A stretch of DNA of 43,495 nucleotides from positions 1-43,495 of the forward strand of contig PHDJ01000022.1 in assembly GCA_002842575.1 (NCBI GenBank). Reading direction: 5' to 3'. Shown in pieces: positions 5,644 to 13,826 of the stretch. This DNA is from Bacteroidetes bacterium HGW-Bacteroidetes-2 (GTDB lineage Bacteria > Bacteroidota > Bacteroidia > Flavobacteriales > Flavobacteriaceae). Within the stretch, counting starts at the first letter, position 1; each line of letters starts with the position of its first letter. The notes beneath the pieces are model-generated. The model worked only from the letters and a program-made list of their open reading frames with translations, did no database searches and was not told where the DNA came from. Both the position numbers and the translations under genes were made by a program.

Positions 5644-7842
5644 ATGACAAGAAATAAAAAAAAGAAAAGTCACAATATACTACCCAACCTTTCCGAAAGT
5701 ATTTTAAAAATACTTAATCAAGATTCTAATAAAACTTTCAATTACAAACAAATAGCCGCTAAGCTAGGTGTTGATGATGCTAGTAGTAGAAACCAAATAA
5801 TAAAAAAATTGAAAGACTTACAAGGTAAAGATAAAGTGCAAGAAATAGAAAGAGGAAAATACCAAACAGTTAGAAGTAAAGACTATTTCACAGGAAGATT
5901 AGACATGGCTGGAAGAGGTCAGGGATATGTTATTGTAGAGGATCAGAAAATAGATGTATTTATTGCAAATAATAATTTAAACAAAGCACTTCATGGTGAT
6001 TCCGTAGAAGTGTATGTTTTTAGAAGGAAAAAAAGTGGAAAAACCGATGGTGAAATCACAAAAATTATAAAAAGAAATAAAACCGAATTTGTAGGCGTTA
6101 TTCAAATTCAACAAAACTTTGCTTTTGTAGAAATATCTGACCCAAAAATGTACACCGATATTTTTGTACCAAAAAACAAAATAAACGATGCTCAAAATGG
6201 CGATAAAGTACTTGTTACAATAGAAGACTGGCCTGAAAAAGCAGATTCACCATTCGGATCTGTAATTAAAGTACTAGGAAAACCTGGTGAGCATAATACT
6301 GAGATTCACTCTATTTTAGCACAATATGGATTACCTTATGATTTTCCAGAAGAGGTAGAAAATTTTGCAAATAAAATGGATACGTCTATAAAAACAGAAG
6401 AAATTAAAAATAGAAGAGATATGCGCGAAGTGCTTACCTTTACTATTGATCCCGCAGATGCAAAAGATTTTGATGATGCCTTATCCTTTCAATATTTAGA
6501 AAATGGAAATTATGAAATTGGTATTCATATTGCTGATGTTTCTCACTACTTAAAACCCGGAACCTTATTAGATGACGAAGCTTATGAACGAGCTACTTCG
6601 GTATATTTAGTAGATAGAGTGGTGCCAATGTTACCTGAAATACTATCCAATAACGCTTGCTCATTAAGACCAAATGAAGAAAAATATACCTTTTCTGCAG
6701 TTTTTGAAATCAACCAAAAAGCTGAACTAAAAAACCAATGGTTTGGAAAAACGGTAACTAATAGTGATGCTCGTTTTGCTTATGAAGAAGCACAACAAAT
6801 AATTGAAACAGGAAAAGGAGAAATACCAGCCGATATTTCTTTATCCGGAAATGCGTATAAAGCCAAAGAAAATATCGTTGAAGGAATTATTACGTTAAAC
6901 AAATTAGCAAAAATATTGCGAAGAAAACGTATGCAAAATGGTGCAATTTCATTTGATAAAGTAGAAGTAAAATTTAAATTAGATGAAAAAGCAAATCCCG
7001 AAGGAATTATTTTTAAAATAAGTAAGGATGCTAATCATATGATTGAAGAATTTATGCTACTTGCTAATAAAAAAGTTGCAGAATTTATAGGAAAACAATC
7101 CCCAAAAAAAACATTTGTATATCGTGTTCACGATGAACCCAATGATGAAAAAATAGCCGCTTTAGAAGGAATTATCAAACGTTTTGGATATAAATTAAAT
7201 ACAAAAGACAAACATTCTACTAGTATTTCTTTAAATAAATTACTAGCCGATGTGGTAGGTAAAAAAGAACAAAACCTTATAGACACCCTTACCATAAGAA
7301 GTATGAGTAAGGCTGAATACACCACACAAAACATAGGTCATTATGGTCTTGCATTTGACTATTACACGCACTTTACTTCTCCCATACGCCGCTATCCGGA
7401 TGTTATGGTACACCGTTTATTACAACATTATCTAGATGGAAAGGAATCGGTTAAAGTGGAAGAATATGAAGAAAAATGCAAACATTCTAGCGAAATGGAA
7501 AGCTTATCTTCTAATGCTGAACGAGATAGCATTAAGTATATGCAAGTAAAATATATGATGGATCATAAAGATAAAGAATTCTTAGGCGTAATTTCAGGGG
7601 TTACGGAATGGGGTATTTATGTAGAAATTATTGAAAACAAATGCGAAGGTATGGTAGGTTTGCGCGATTTAAAAGATGACCATTACCAATTTGACCGCGA
7701 TGAATATGCCGTTATTGGAAGTAAAACCAAAAACGTGTACCAACTAGGTGACGAAGTATATGTAAAAGTAAAAAATGCCGATTTAGTCAAGAAACACCTA
7801 GATTTTACCATGATAGGAAAACACGAATATGTAGAAAATTAG
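5644..7842 (+). CDS. rnr: Ribonuclease R
   Basis: This processive 3'-5' exoribonuclease of the RNB family degrades structured RNA and acts in rRNA and tmRNA-linked quality control. The 732-residue protein shows the standard order: a basic N-terminus and winged-helix region (residues about 10-75), cold-shock domains (about 80-230; GRGQGYVIVEDQKIDVFIAN), the RNB catalytic domain with the Asp cluster in DPADAKDFDDALSF near residue 270, the later RNB motif HFTSPIRRYPDVMVHR, and a C-terminal S1 domain from about residue 640 (FLGVISGVTEWGIYVEII). It lacks the long lysine-rich tail of the E. coli enzyme. An ATG at 5640 is in another frame and was not used. The gene is the first of the long rightward block, 140 bp from divergent DUF2007. 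Confidence 0.96.
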   Translation: MTRNKKKKSHNILPNLSESILKILNQDSNKTFNYKQIAAKLGVDDASSRNQIIKKLKDLQGKDKVQEIERGKYQTVRSKDYFTGRLDMAGRGQGYVIVEDQKIDVFIANNNLNKALHGDSVEVYVFRRKKSGKTDGEITKIIKRNKTEFVGVIQIQQNFAFVEISDPKMYTDIFVPKNKINDAQNGDKVLVTIEDWPEKADSPFGSVIKVLGKPGEHNTEIHSILAQYGLPYDFPEEVENFANKMDTSIKTEEIKNRRDMREVLTFTIDPADAKDFDDALSFQYLENGNYEIGIHIADVSHYLKPGTLLDDEAYERATSVYLVDRVVPMLPEILSNNACSLRPNEEKYTFSAVFEINQKAELKNQWFGKTVTNSDARFAYEEAQQIIETGKGEIPADISLSGNAYKAKENIVEGIITLNKLAKILRRKRMQNGAISFDKVEVKFKLDEKANPEGIIFKISKDANHMIEEFMLLANKKVAEFIGKQSPKKTFVYRVHDEPNDEKIAALEGIIKRFGYKLNTKDKHSTSISLNKLLADVVGKKEQNLIDTLTIRSMSKAEYTTQNIGHYGLAFDYYTHFTSPIRRYPDVMVHRLLQHYLDGKESVKVEEYEEKCKHSSEMESLSSNAERDSIKYMQVKYMMDHKDKEFLGVISGVTEWGIYVEIIENKCEGMVGLRDLKDDHYQFDRDEYAVIGSKTKNVYQLGDEVYVKVKNADLVKKHLDFTMIGKHEYVEN

Positions 7843-7872
7843 TTTCTAGCGTGTCGTTTTGTAAACTTTTGG

Positions 7873-7880
7873 TAACTTTG
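7873..7880 (+). promoter_or_regulatory. -7 box (TAACTTTG) of the LysE-type gene
   Basis: TAACTTTG matches TANNTTTG and lies 21 bp before the ATG at 7902, in the 59-bp gap after rnr. The LysE-type gene therefore probably has its own promoter. Confidence 0.5.
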
Positions 7881-7901
7881 AGCAAATACCCTTTGTGAAT
7901 A

Positions 7902-8585
7902 ATGGAAGACATTTTAGCAGCGATTCCTTTAGGATTTTTTCTAGCTTTTCTTATTGGTCCTGTATTCTTTGTACTTTTAGAAACAAGTGCTATAAAAGGC
8001 TTTAGAGCGGCAATTTCCCTAGATTTAGGAGTTGTTTTTGCAGATTTTATATTCATACTTATCGCATATTTTAGCACAAATCAATTACTTGAAAAAATAA
8101 AAGACGACCCCGCATTATTCATTTTTGGTGGAGTTCTTTTATTAACCTATGGCATTATTTCCTTAATAAAAAACAAAACAAGCTACCTGCGCACCACAGA
8201 TCCTACCGTCATAATCATTAATAAAAAAAATTACCTAACCCTTTTTGTAAAAGGCTTTGTTTTAAATTTTATCAATATCGGTGTTTTAGGTTTTTGGTTG
8301 GGTTTAATCATCGTCTTTGGGCCACAACTAGAGATGGATAGAGGTAGAATGACCGTGTTCTTCGGAACCGTTTTGGCTACTTATTTAGTAATTGATATCG
8401 GAAAAATTTTACTAGCAAAAAAACTAAACAAAAAACTTACACCCTATCGTATTTACCAGTTAAAACGAATTATTAGTATCATCCTTATTATTTCAGGTTC
8501 TGTACTTTTAATAAAAGGGGTCTTTCCAAAACAAATTAACTCAACCATCGAAACGCAGATAGAGAGAAGGATTCCAACCATTTAA
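7902..8585 (+). CDS. LysE/RhtB family amino-acid exporter
   Basis: This 227-residue polytopic membrane protein has the LysE-family opening (AAIPLGFFLAFLIGPVFFVLL, the conserved GPxxF), followed by SAIKGFRAAISLDLGVVFAD near residue 45. About six hydrophobic helices can be seen. Family members export basic amino acids or homoserine/threonine-like compounds; the substrate here is not predictable. It has its own -7 box and is followed by a bidirectional hairpin terminator, so it is probably monocistronic. The length is slightly above the usual 200-215 because of a polar tail (QINSTIETQIERRIPTI). Confidence 0.85.
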   Translation: MEDILAAIPLGFFLAFLIGPVFFVLLETSAIKGFRAAISLDLGVVFADFIFILIAYFSTNQLLEKIKDDPALFIFGGVLLLTYGIISLIKNKTSYLRTTDPTVIIINKKNYLTLFVKGFVLNFINIGVLGFWLGLIIVFGPQLEMDRGRMTVFFGTVLATYLVIDIGKILLAKKLNKKLTPYRIYQLKRIISIILIISGSVLLIKGVFPKQINSTIETQIERRIPTI

Positions 8586-8590
8586 ACAAA

Positions 8591-8620
8591 AAACTCCTAC
8601 ATAATTAAATGAAGGAGTTT
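8591..8620. terminator. Bidirectional hairpin terminator
   Basis: AAACTCCT (8591-8598) pairs with AGGAGTTT (8613-8620) with A/T runs on both sides. It can end the LysE-type transcript rightwards and the tRNA-Cys transcript leftwards. Confidence 0.7.
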
Positions 8621-8628
8621 AAAACTTG

Positions 8629-8699
8629 AGGCATCGAGCGGATTCGAACCGCTGTGGAAGGTTTTGCAGACCTCTGCCTAGCCACTCGGCCACGATGCC
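8629..8699 (-). tRNA. tRNA-Cys (GCA)
   Basis: The minus strand folds as a cloverleaf. The acceptor stem is GGCATCG/CGATGCC with discriminator T, which is the cysteine identity base U73. The D arm is GCC-GAGTGGCTA-GGC. The anticodon arm is GAGGT-CTGCAAA-ACCTT with anticodon GCA. The T arm is AGCGG-TTCGAAT-CCGCT. CCA is not encoded (the next bases are CAAG), so the tail must be added by the nucleotidyltransferase. A hairpin terminator follows immediately. Confidence 0.95.
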
Positions 8700-8827
8700 T
8701 TTTTAAGTTTTTCCGAAATCGGAAATGCTATCAGATAAGTTTTAAATGAGTAAAAATAAAACCCTAAAACCAATTAAGACGGCAAATGTAAAAAAAATTG
8801 ATCTTAATTACTATCAAAATATACGAA

Positions 8828-9184
8828 TTAGCGTTTAGCCTTCATAATAACCACTACTTCAGCCACATTACCACCTATAGGAGGATTGATTTTAGAAATG
8901 CCTACTTTAATTTCATTTACAAAAATAAGCTCGTCAAAAATACGATTTATAATTCGCTTTCCCACATGCTCCAAAAGCTTTGAACGTATCGCCATTTCTT
9001 CTTTTATAATCCTATTTAAATGCACATAATCAACCGTGTCTTTAAGCGCATCGGTATTTGCAGCCTCCACTAAACTTGCTTTTACTTTTAAGTCTACATA
9101 ATACTCTGAACCTATTTGACCCTCTTCTGCCAAGCAGCCATGATAGGCATATATTTTAATTTTTTTTAACCGAATACTTCCCAT
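8828..9184 (-). CDS. folB: Dihydroneopterin aldolase
   Basis: This enzyme cleaves 7,8-dihydroneopterin to 6-hydroxymethyl-dihydropterin and glycolaldehyde in folate synthesis. The 118-residue protein shows the FolB pattern: GSIRLKKIKIYAYHGCLAEE with the HG(C)xxEE substrate site, the QIGSEYYVDL strand, the DTVDYVHLNRII helix, KLLEHVGKRI with the catalytic-region lysine, and the closing KINPPIGGNVAEVVV with the conserved proline-containing turn. The family forms an octameric ring in the cytoplasm. It is divergent from glnS and has its own TATCTTTG box 17 bp upstream. tRNA-Cys lies downstream on the same strand. Confidence 0.94.
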   Translation of the reverse strand: MGSIRLKKIKIYAYHGCLAEEGQIGSEYYVDLKVKASLVEAANTDALKDTVDYVHLNRIIKEEMAIRSKLLEHVGKRIINRIFDELIFVNEIKVGISKINPPIGGNVAEVVVIMKAKR

Positions 9185-9200
9185 ACTTGGATTTTTTAAG

Positions 9201-9208
9201 CAAAGATA
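9201..9208 (-). promoter_or_regulatory. -7 box (TATCTTTG) of folB
   Basis: On the minus strand TATCTTTG matches TANNTTTG and ends 17 bp before the folB ATG at 9184. Confidence 0.5.
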
Positions 9209-9303
9209 ATTTATTCTGAAAGGTGTGCCTCTTTTTTTAAAAAACTATTAGAAGGACGCATCGCAATCCTTTTCTGCTTACATAAATGTCATATTTTTTT
9301 TGA

Positions 9304-9311
9304 TACCTTTG
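9304..9311 (+). promoter_or_regulatory. glnS: -7 box (TACCTTTG) of glnS
   Basis: TACCTTTG matches TANNTTTG, 18 bp before the glnS ATG at 9329. With the folB box it forms a divergent promoter pair. Confidence 0.55.
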
Positions 9312-9328
9312 TGCTCTATTTTTAAATT

Positions 9329-10993
9329 ATGACATCAGAAGAAAAACCGCTTAATTTTATTGAGCACATCATAGAACAGGATTTAAAAAACGAAATAACA
9401 AAAGACAAGCTTCGTTTTCGTTTTCCTCCAGAACCCAACGGTTATTTACACATAGGTCATGCTACCGCTATATGTTTGAATTTTGGATTAGGTTTAAAAT
9501 ACAATGCGCCAGTAAACCTTCGGTTTGACGATACTAATCCGGCAAAAGAAGAACAAGAATTTGTAGACGCTATTAAAAAAGATGTTTCTTGGCTAGGTTT
9601 TTCATGGGATAAAGAATGTTATGCCTCAGATTATTTTCAACAATTATACGATTGGGCAATTCAATTAATTAAAGATGGAAAAGCCTATGTCGATTCACAA
9701 ACATCGTCACAGATAGCCGACCAAAAAGGAACGCCTTCAACTCCAGGGAAAGAAAGCCCTTTTCGCAGCCGAAGTGTTGCCGAAAACCTGGAACTTTTTG
9801 AAAAAATGAAAAATGGCGATTTCGCCGAAGGTGCACATGTGCTTAGAGCAAAAATTGACATGAATGCCTTAAATATGCTAATGCGAGATCCGGTTATTTA
9901 TCGCGTTCTACACAAACACCACCACAGAACGGCTAATCATTGGAAAATATATCCAATGTATGACTGGACTCACGGCGAGAGTGATTATATAGAACAAGTA
10001 TCCCATTCTTTTTGTACACTCGAATTTTTACCCCACAGAGAGCTTTATGACTGGTTTCTAGACCAAGTGTACAATACAAAGCTAATAAGGCCAAAACAAC
10101 GCGAATTTGCCCGCAGAAACCTAAGCCATACCGTGGTAAGCAAACGTAAATTAGCACAATTAGTAGAAAACGGTATAGTAAACTCATGGGACGACCCTAG
10201 AATGCCTACCATTTCTGGTTTAAGAAGAAGAGGATACACCCCAACTTCTATTAGAAATTTTGCCGACAGTATAGGGGTTGGAAAAAGAGATAACCTTATG
10301 GACGTATCCCATTTAGAGTTTTGTATTCGGGAAGATTTAAATAAAATTGCACCAAGAGTTATGGCTGTTTTAGATCCTGTAAAAGTAATAATTTCTAACT
10401 ATCCCGAAGGAAAAGTAGAGTGGCTAGAAGCTGAAAATAACCCGGAAGATGAACAAGCAGGAAACAGAGAAGTTCCCTTTTCTAAAGAAATATATATTGA
10501 AAGAGAAGATTTTAAAGAAACTGCAAACAATAAGTTTTTCCGTTTAACTTTGGGAAAAGAAGTGCGTTTAAAAAATGCCTACATCATTAAAGGCGAAAGC
10601 GTCGTAAAAGATGACCAAGGTAATATTACCGAAATATACTGCACGTACGATACAGACAGCAAAAGCGGTAGTGGTTCAGAAGCTTCCCAACGAAAAGTAA
10701 AGGGAACTTTACACTGGGTTTCTATGGCACACGCTATTTCAGCTGAAGTTAGGCTTTATAGTCGACTTTTTACCGTAGAATCGCCAGACACAGACAAAGA
10801 AAAAGACTTTTTAGATTATATCAATCCGGATTCTCTACAGGTTATTACTGGGTTTTTAGAGCCTAGCCTAAAAAGTGCAATACCAGAAGAAAAATTTCAG
10901 TTTCAAAGAATAGGGTATTTTGCCGTTGACAAAGACAGCACAAAAGACCACTTAATTTTTAACAAAACGGTAAGCTTAAGAGACTCTTGGTAA
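9329..10993 (+). CDS. glnS: Glutamine--tRNA ligase
   Basis: This class I aminoacyl-tRNA synthetase charges tRNA-Gln with glutamine using ATP. The 554-residue protein carries the HIGH signature in PPEPNGYLHIGHATAICLNF (HIGH at residues 41-44), GlnRS-type NLRFDDTNPAKE, the tRNA-binding IYPMYDWTHGESDYIEQVSH, and the KMSKS-equivalent VVSKRKL near residue 268. The C-terminal half contains the two anticodon-binding beta-barrels, ending in YFAVDKDSTKDHLIFNKTVS. The length is that of E. coli GlnRS. With gltX also in the window, the organism can make Gln-tRNA directly rather than only through amidotransferase. It has its own promoter, divergent from folB. Confidence 0.97.
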   Translation: MTSEEKPLNFIEHIIEQDLKNEITKDKLRFRFPPEPNGYLHIGHATAICLNFGLGLKYNAPVNLRFDDTNPAKEEQEFVDAIKKDVSWLGFSWDKECYASDYFQQLYDWAIQLIKDGKAYVDSQTSSQIADQKGTPSTPGKESPFRSRSVAENLELFEKMKNGDFAEGAHVLRAKIDMNALNMLMRDPVIYRVLHKHHHRTANHWKIYPMYDWTHGESDYIEQVSHSFCTLEFLPHRELYDWFLDQVYNTKLIRPKQREFARRNLSHTVVSKRKLAQLVENGIVNSWDDPRMPTISGLRRRGYTPTSIRNFADSIGVGKRDNLMDVSHLEFCIREDLNKIAPRVMAVLDPVKVIISNYPEGKVEWLEAENNPEDEQAGNREVPFSKEIYIEREDFKETANNKFFRLTLGKEVRLKNAYIIKGESVVKDDQGNITEIYCTYDTDSKSGSGSEASQRKVKGTLHWVSMAHAISAEVRLYSRLFTVESPDTDKEKDFLDYINPDSLQVITGFLEPSLKSAIPEEKFQFQRIGYFAVDKDSTKDHLIFNKTVSLRDSW

Positions 10994-11135
10994 TTCTAAT
11001 TTGTTTCGCTAAAAATGTATTCTATTAAGAGAAATTTAGTATTAAAGCCTTATTTATTAACCGCTTATTAACAATGTTTGTTAAAATTCTGCGTAAATTA
11101 GCTATATATAATTATTAACTTAAAAATATTAGATT

Positions 11136-11468
11136 ATGGCAAATAACACAGGACAAACCGTTTTAGCTTTATTAACTGGAGCAGCAATTGGAGCTGGTAT
11201 AGGAATTCTTTATGCACCTGAAAAAGGATCAAAAACTAGAGAAAATATTAGTAAAGGAGCTAAAAAAGCGCAAAAGCAATTAGCAAAACAGTTAAAAGAA
11301 ACAACAAATGCTTTGGGCACTAAAGCAAGTGCAGCTCGCAGAAGTTTTGAAGAAAAACTAGAAGACACCTTATCCTCAGCAAGCTATAAAGCAGATGATG
11401 TTCTTAAAGCAATGGAAGAAAAATTAGAATCGCTTCGTGCGGCAAATGCTAAACTGCAAAAAAAATAG
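11136..11468 (+). CDS. YtxH domain protein
   Basis: This 110-residue protein begins with a glycine/alanine-rich hydrophobic segment (VLALLTGAAIGAGIGILYAP), then the YtxH hallmark YAPEKGSKTRENISKGAKKA and a long amphipathic coiled-coil tail. It should be an inner-membrane-anchored protein with its helix in the cytoplasm or periplasm. Relatives in Bacillus are general-stress proteins of unknown mechanism. It starts a three-gene set (YtxH, holin-like membrane protein, small helical protein) with gaps of 34 and 3 bases, closed by a strong terminator, so the three are probably one operon with a shared envelope role. Confidence 0.82.
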   Translation: MANNTGQTVLALLTGAAIGAGIGILYAPEKGSKTRENISKGAKKAQKQLAKQLKETTNALGTKASAARRSFEEKLEDTLSSASYKADDVLKAMEEKLESLRAANAKLQKK

Positions 11469-11502
11469 ATTTACAATAAATAGCTAACTTAAAGAAATTA
11501 TT

Positions 11503-11850
11503 GTGATTGATAAAATAACCAACAACGTCGATGAAATGAACGATCATATACAAGCGTATATAAACCGTTCTATAGAGTATTATAAATTAGACTTTTATAA
11601 GAAATCTACAAAGAGTGCTGCCTCTATAACTAGAGCGGTACTTTTAGGAAGTGTTGCTTTTTTAGTCATTTTCTTTATTTCTTTTGCTGCTGCTGCTTTT
11701 ATTGGTGATACACTAGATAATGCAAGCTATGGCTATTTTATTGTGGCGGGTTTTTATCTTTTGGTCTTTTTGCTAATTGCAATTTTTGCAAGAAAACCCA
11801 TTGAAAGAATGATTCTAAAAAGTACTTCTAAAATATTTTTTAACGATTAA
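11503..11850 (+). CDS. Phage-holin-family/DUF1469-like membrane protein
   Basis: This 115-residue protein starts with GTG. A polar N-terminal helix (about 1-45, NNVDEMNDHIQAYINRSIEYYKLD) is followed by two hydrophobic helices (about 48-72, AVLLGSVAFLVIFFISFAAA, and 80-100, YFIVAGFYLLVFLLIAIFA) and a basic tail. This is the arrangement of Pfam 'phage holin family' superfamily III (YqjE/DUF1469), which despite its name is widespread on chromosomes. No phage genes are near, so lysis is unlikely. It lies between YtxH and a small helical protein in one operon. Molecular function is unknown; a membrane-stress role is inference. Confidence 0.75.
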   Translation: MIDKITNNVDEMNDHIQAYINRSIEYYKLDFYKKSTKSAASITRAVLLGSVAFLVIFFISFAAAAFIGDTLDNASYGYFIVAGFYLLVFLLIAIFARKPIERMILKSTSKIFFND

Positions 11851-11853
11851 GCC

Positions 11854-12063
11854 ATGAAAATATATTCCTCGTTTAAAGAAATTGATGTAGAGTTAGAAAT
11901 TTTAAAACTAGAATCAGAAATAGAAAAAGAAAAATTAAAGAAAAGCTATTTTTATTTTAAGGAGTCTATCTCACCAATGAATATTGCAACTAGCATGATT
12001 TCAAATATTGCTCAAAAAGCTTTTTTTGGTAAGCTTTTGCAAAAGATTTTACCTTTTTACTAA
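11854..12063 (+). CDS. Small helical protein (DUF6327-like) of the YtxH operon
   Basis: This 69-residue protein begins with the charged helix FKEIDVELEILKLESEIEKE and ends with a more hydrophobic amphipathic part (NIATSMISNIAQKAFFGKLL, then QKILPFY). It starts 3 bases after the holin-like gene and is followed by the operon terminator. From memory, flavobacterial genomes annotate a small protein in this position as DUF6327. I am moderately sure of that label and have no function for it. A membrane-associated partner of the two proteins upstream is the simplest idea. Confidence 0.7.
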   Translation: MKIYSSFKEIDVELEILKLESEIEKEKLKKSYFYFKESISPMNIATSMISNIAQKAFFGKLLQKILPFY

Positions 12064-12079
12064 TAGATTAAAATGTAGA

Positions 12080-12114
12080 AATTCCCCTATGATTCTTTAA
12101 ACCATAGGGGAATT
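12080..12114. terminator. Strong bidirectional hairpin terminator
   Basis: AATTCCCCTATG (12080-12091) pairs perfectly over 12 bp with CATAGGGGAATT (12103-12114), loop of 11, flanked by TTGTTTT on the right and A-rich sequence on the left. It separates the YtxH operon from the convergent SPFH gene. Confidence 0.88.
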
Positions 12115-12134
12115 TTGTTTTAGAAAACGATTGC

Positions 12135-13079
12135 CTATTCCTTTTTCTTTTTGGCACTATCTGCTTTAGTCATATCTTTTTTCATTTGCTCCCCAATCAT
12201 ATTAGAGGCTGTAAAGGACGCTACCATATTGTTCAGCATATCACTTCCTGCTTGTGGCGAATTTGGAAGTAAGATTAAGTTAGTGTTTGTGGCTTCACCA
12301 ATGGATTGTAATGTATCATAATGTTGTGTAACCACAATCAACGCAGAAGCTTCTTGTGAATTGATTCCTACATTGTTTAATACATTTACGCTTTCTTCAA
12401 GCCCGCGAGCAATTTCCCTTCTTTGGTCAGCAATACCCTGGCCTTGTAATCTTTTGCTTTCTGCTTCAGCCCTTGCTTTTGCTACTATTTTAATTCGTGT
12501 AGCTTCGGCTTCAAACTCTGCTGCGGTTTTTTCTCTATCAGCAGCGTTTATCCTATTCATCGCATTTTTTACCTGTATGTCAGGGTCAATATCGGTGATT
12601 AGGGTATTGATTATATCATACCCATATCTTGTCATTGCTTCGTTTAATTCTTTTTTTACCGCAATCGCAATGTCGTCTTTGCGCTCAAAAACATCATCTA
12701 ACTTTAATTTAGGCACCTCTGCTCGCACCACATCAAATATATACGAGGTAATCTGGTCGTGTGGATATTCTAATTTATAAAAAGCATCATAAACACTGTC
12801 TTGAATTACCTTAAATTGCACGGAAACTTTTAGTTTAACAAAAACATTGTCCTTGGTTTTTGTTTCAATCATAACATCTAATTGTTGCACTTTTAAATTT
12901 ACTCTTCCGGCGATACGATCAAAAATTGGAATTTTAAGTTGCAAACCGGAACTTCTTACACTTGTAAATTTTCCAAAACGCTCTACTATTGCAGATGTTT
13001 GTTGTTTTACCACAAAAAATGTGGAAAATAAAAGGATAACCAGCAAAATGATTACCAGTATTAAAAATAAATTGCCCAT
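12135..13079 (-). CDS. SPFH/Band 7 (stomatin-like) membrane protein
   Basis: This 314-residue protein has one N-terminal transmembrane helix (residues about 3-24, LFLILVIILLVILLFSTFFV) and then the Band 7 domain: IVERFGKFTSVRSSGLQLKI, VNLKVQQLDVMIETKTKDNV, and the IITDIDPD-type segment TLITDIDPDIQVKNAMNRIN. A long alanine/glutamate-rich coiled coil follows (AADREKTAAEFEAEATRIKI) and a lysine-rich end. Such proteins oligomerise at the membrane and scaffold microdomains or modulate proteases such as FtsH. No adjacent NfeD-type protease gene is seen here. It is divergent from the outer-membrane protein gene at 13164. Confidence 0.92.
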   Translation of the reverse strand: MGNLFLILVIILLVILLFSTFFVVKQQTSAIVERFGKFTSVRSSGLQLKIPIFDRIAGRVNLKVQQLDVMIETKTKDNVFVKLKVSVQFKVIQDSVYDAFYKLEYPHDQITSYIFDVVRAEVPKLKLDDVFERKDDIAIAVKKELNEAMTRYGYDIINTLITDIDPDIQVKNAMNRINAADREKTAAEFEAEATRIKIVAKARAEAESKRLQGQGIADQRREIARGLEESVNVLNNVGINSQEASALIVVTQHYDTLQSIGEATNTNLILLPNSPQAGSDMLNNMVASFTASNMIGEQMKKDMTKADSAKKKKE

Positions 13080-13132
13080 AACATGCTTTTTTTAAGTATT
13101 AAATTAATTACTCAAGATACAAAAATTAACGA

Positions 13133-13140
13133 TACATTTG
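13133..13140 (+). promoter_or_regulatory. -7 box (TACATTTG) of the outer-membrane protein gene
   Basis: TACATTTG matches TANNTTTG, 24 bp before the ATG at 13164, in the divergent gap with the SPFH gene. Confidence 0.5.
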
Positions 13141-13163
13141 CCTGTTTTTATACTTTTTGAAAA

Positions 13164-13826
13164 ATGAAATACATATCCTTTATTATCCTATTTACTGGCT
13201 TGTTATGCACTTCCACAACCTTTTCGCAACGCAACTTTAAAGAATTCAATATTATCGGCATATCAGGTGGCATAACGCTTTATGATATTACCACAAATGA
13301 TTTACATACGAAACAAGGAGAGAGCTTAATGTTTGGCCTTCAAATGCGAGGAAATGTGTATAACAACTTTGATATGTTATACGGAATTGCGTTTTATGAT
13401 ACCAAAATTGGGATTGCAGGAAGCAGTTTAGGACCATTAGGAAACCCAAAGTTTATTAACTATAATATGCAATCTGCCCAAATATCTATTTTGTGGGGCT
13501 ATAAAATAATTAAAAATCATTTAAGCTTGGAAGGGGGGCCTATTTTAAACGTCAATGGAAAACTAACCCTGAAGGATACTCAGTTTAAAAACGATATTTT
13601 GGAAGGCTATACCACCCTTAAAGCGATAGATATTGAAGATGTTTCAAAGGCAAATTTCCACGCGGCAATTGGTATGACCGCAGGATTCAGAAATTTTAGA
13701 CTATTCACACAATACCAATACGGCGTTACCAATGTGCTGAACAAGCTAAACAGTCAAAACCTAGAAAATAAAAGTTTTAAAGGCAATAGCAGCGTTTTGG
13801 TTTTTGGAGCCACAATGTATCTTTAA
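13164..13826 (+). CDS. Probable outer-membrane beta-barrel protein
   Basis: This 220-residue protein has a Sec signal peptide (MKYISFIILFTGLLCTSTTF, cut after about 'FS'). Glycine-rich alternating strands follow (FNIIGISGGITLYDI, NFDMLYGIAFYDTKIGI, FRLFTQYQYGVTNVL), and it ends in VLVFGATMYL, an aromatic/hydrophobic last strand typical of Bam-inserted barrels. These features suggest a small 8-10-stranded outer-membrane protein of the PorT/OmpA-like barrel type. I do not recognise a specific family. It has its own -7 box and its stop codon is shared head-on with that of gltX (TTAA at 13823-13826). Confidence 0.7.
   Translation: MKYISFIILFTGLLCTSTTFSQRNFKEFNIIGISGGITLYDITTNDLHTKQGESLMFGLQMRGNVYNNFDMLYGIAFYDTKIGIAGSSLGPLGNPKFINYNMQSAQISILWGYKIIKNHLSLEGGPILNVNGKLTLKDTQFKNDILEGYTTLKAIDIEDVSKANFHAAIGMTAGFRNFRLFTQYQYGVTNVLNKLNSQNLENKSFKGNSSVLVFGATMYL

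Noticed and set aside
11503-11850. Prophage remnant suggested by the holin-family protein
   Set aside because: No integrase, capsid, endolysin or att site is near. This family is common on chromosomes, and the neighbours are YtxH and a small helical protein.
12361-12780. 139-codon open frame on the plus strand
   Set aside because: It is a shadow of the SPFH gene's alanine/glutamate-rich coiled coil on the other strand.
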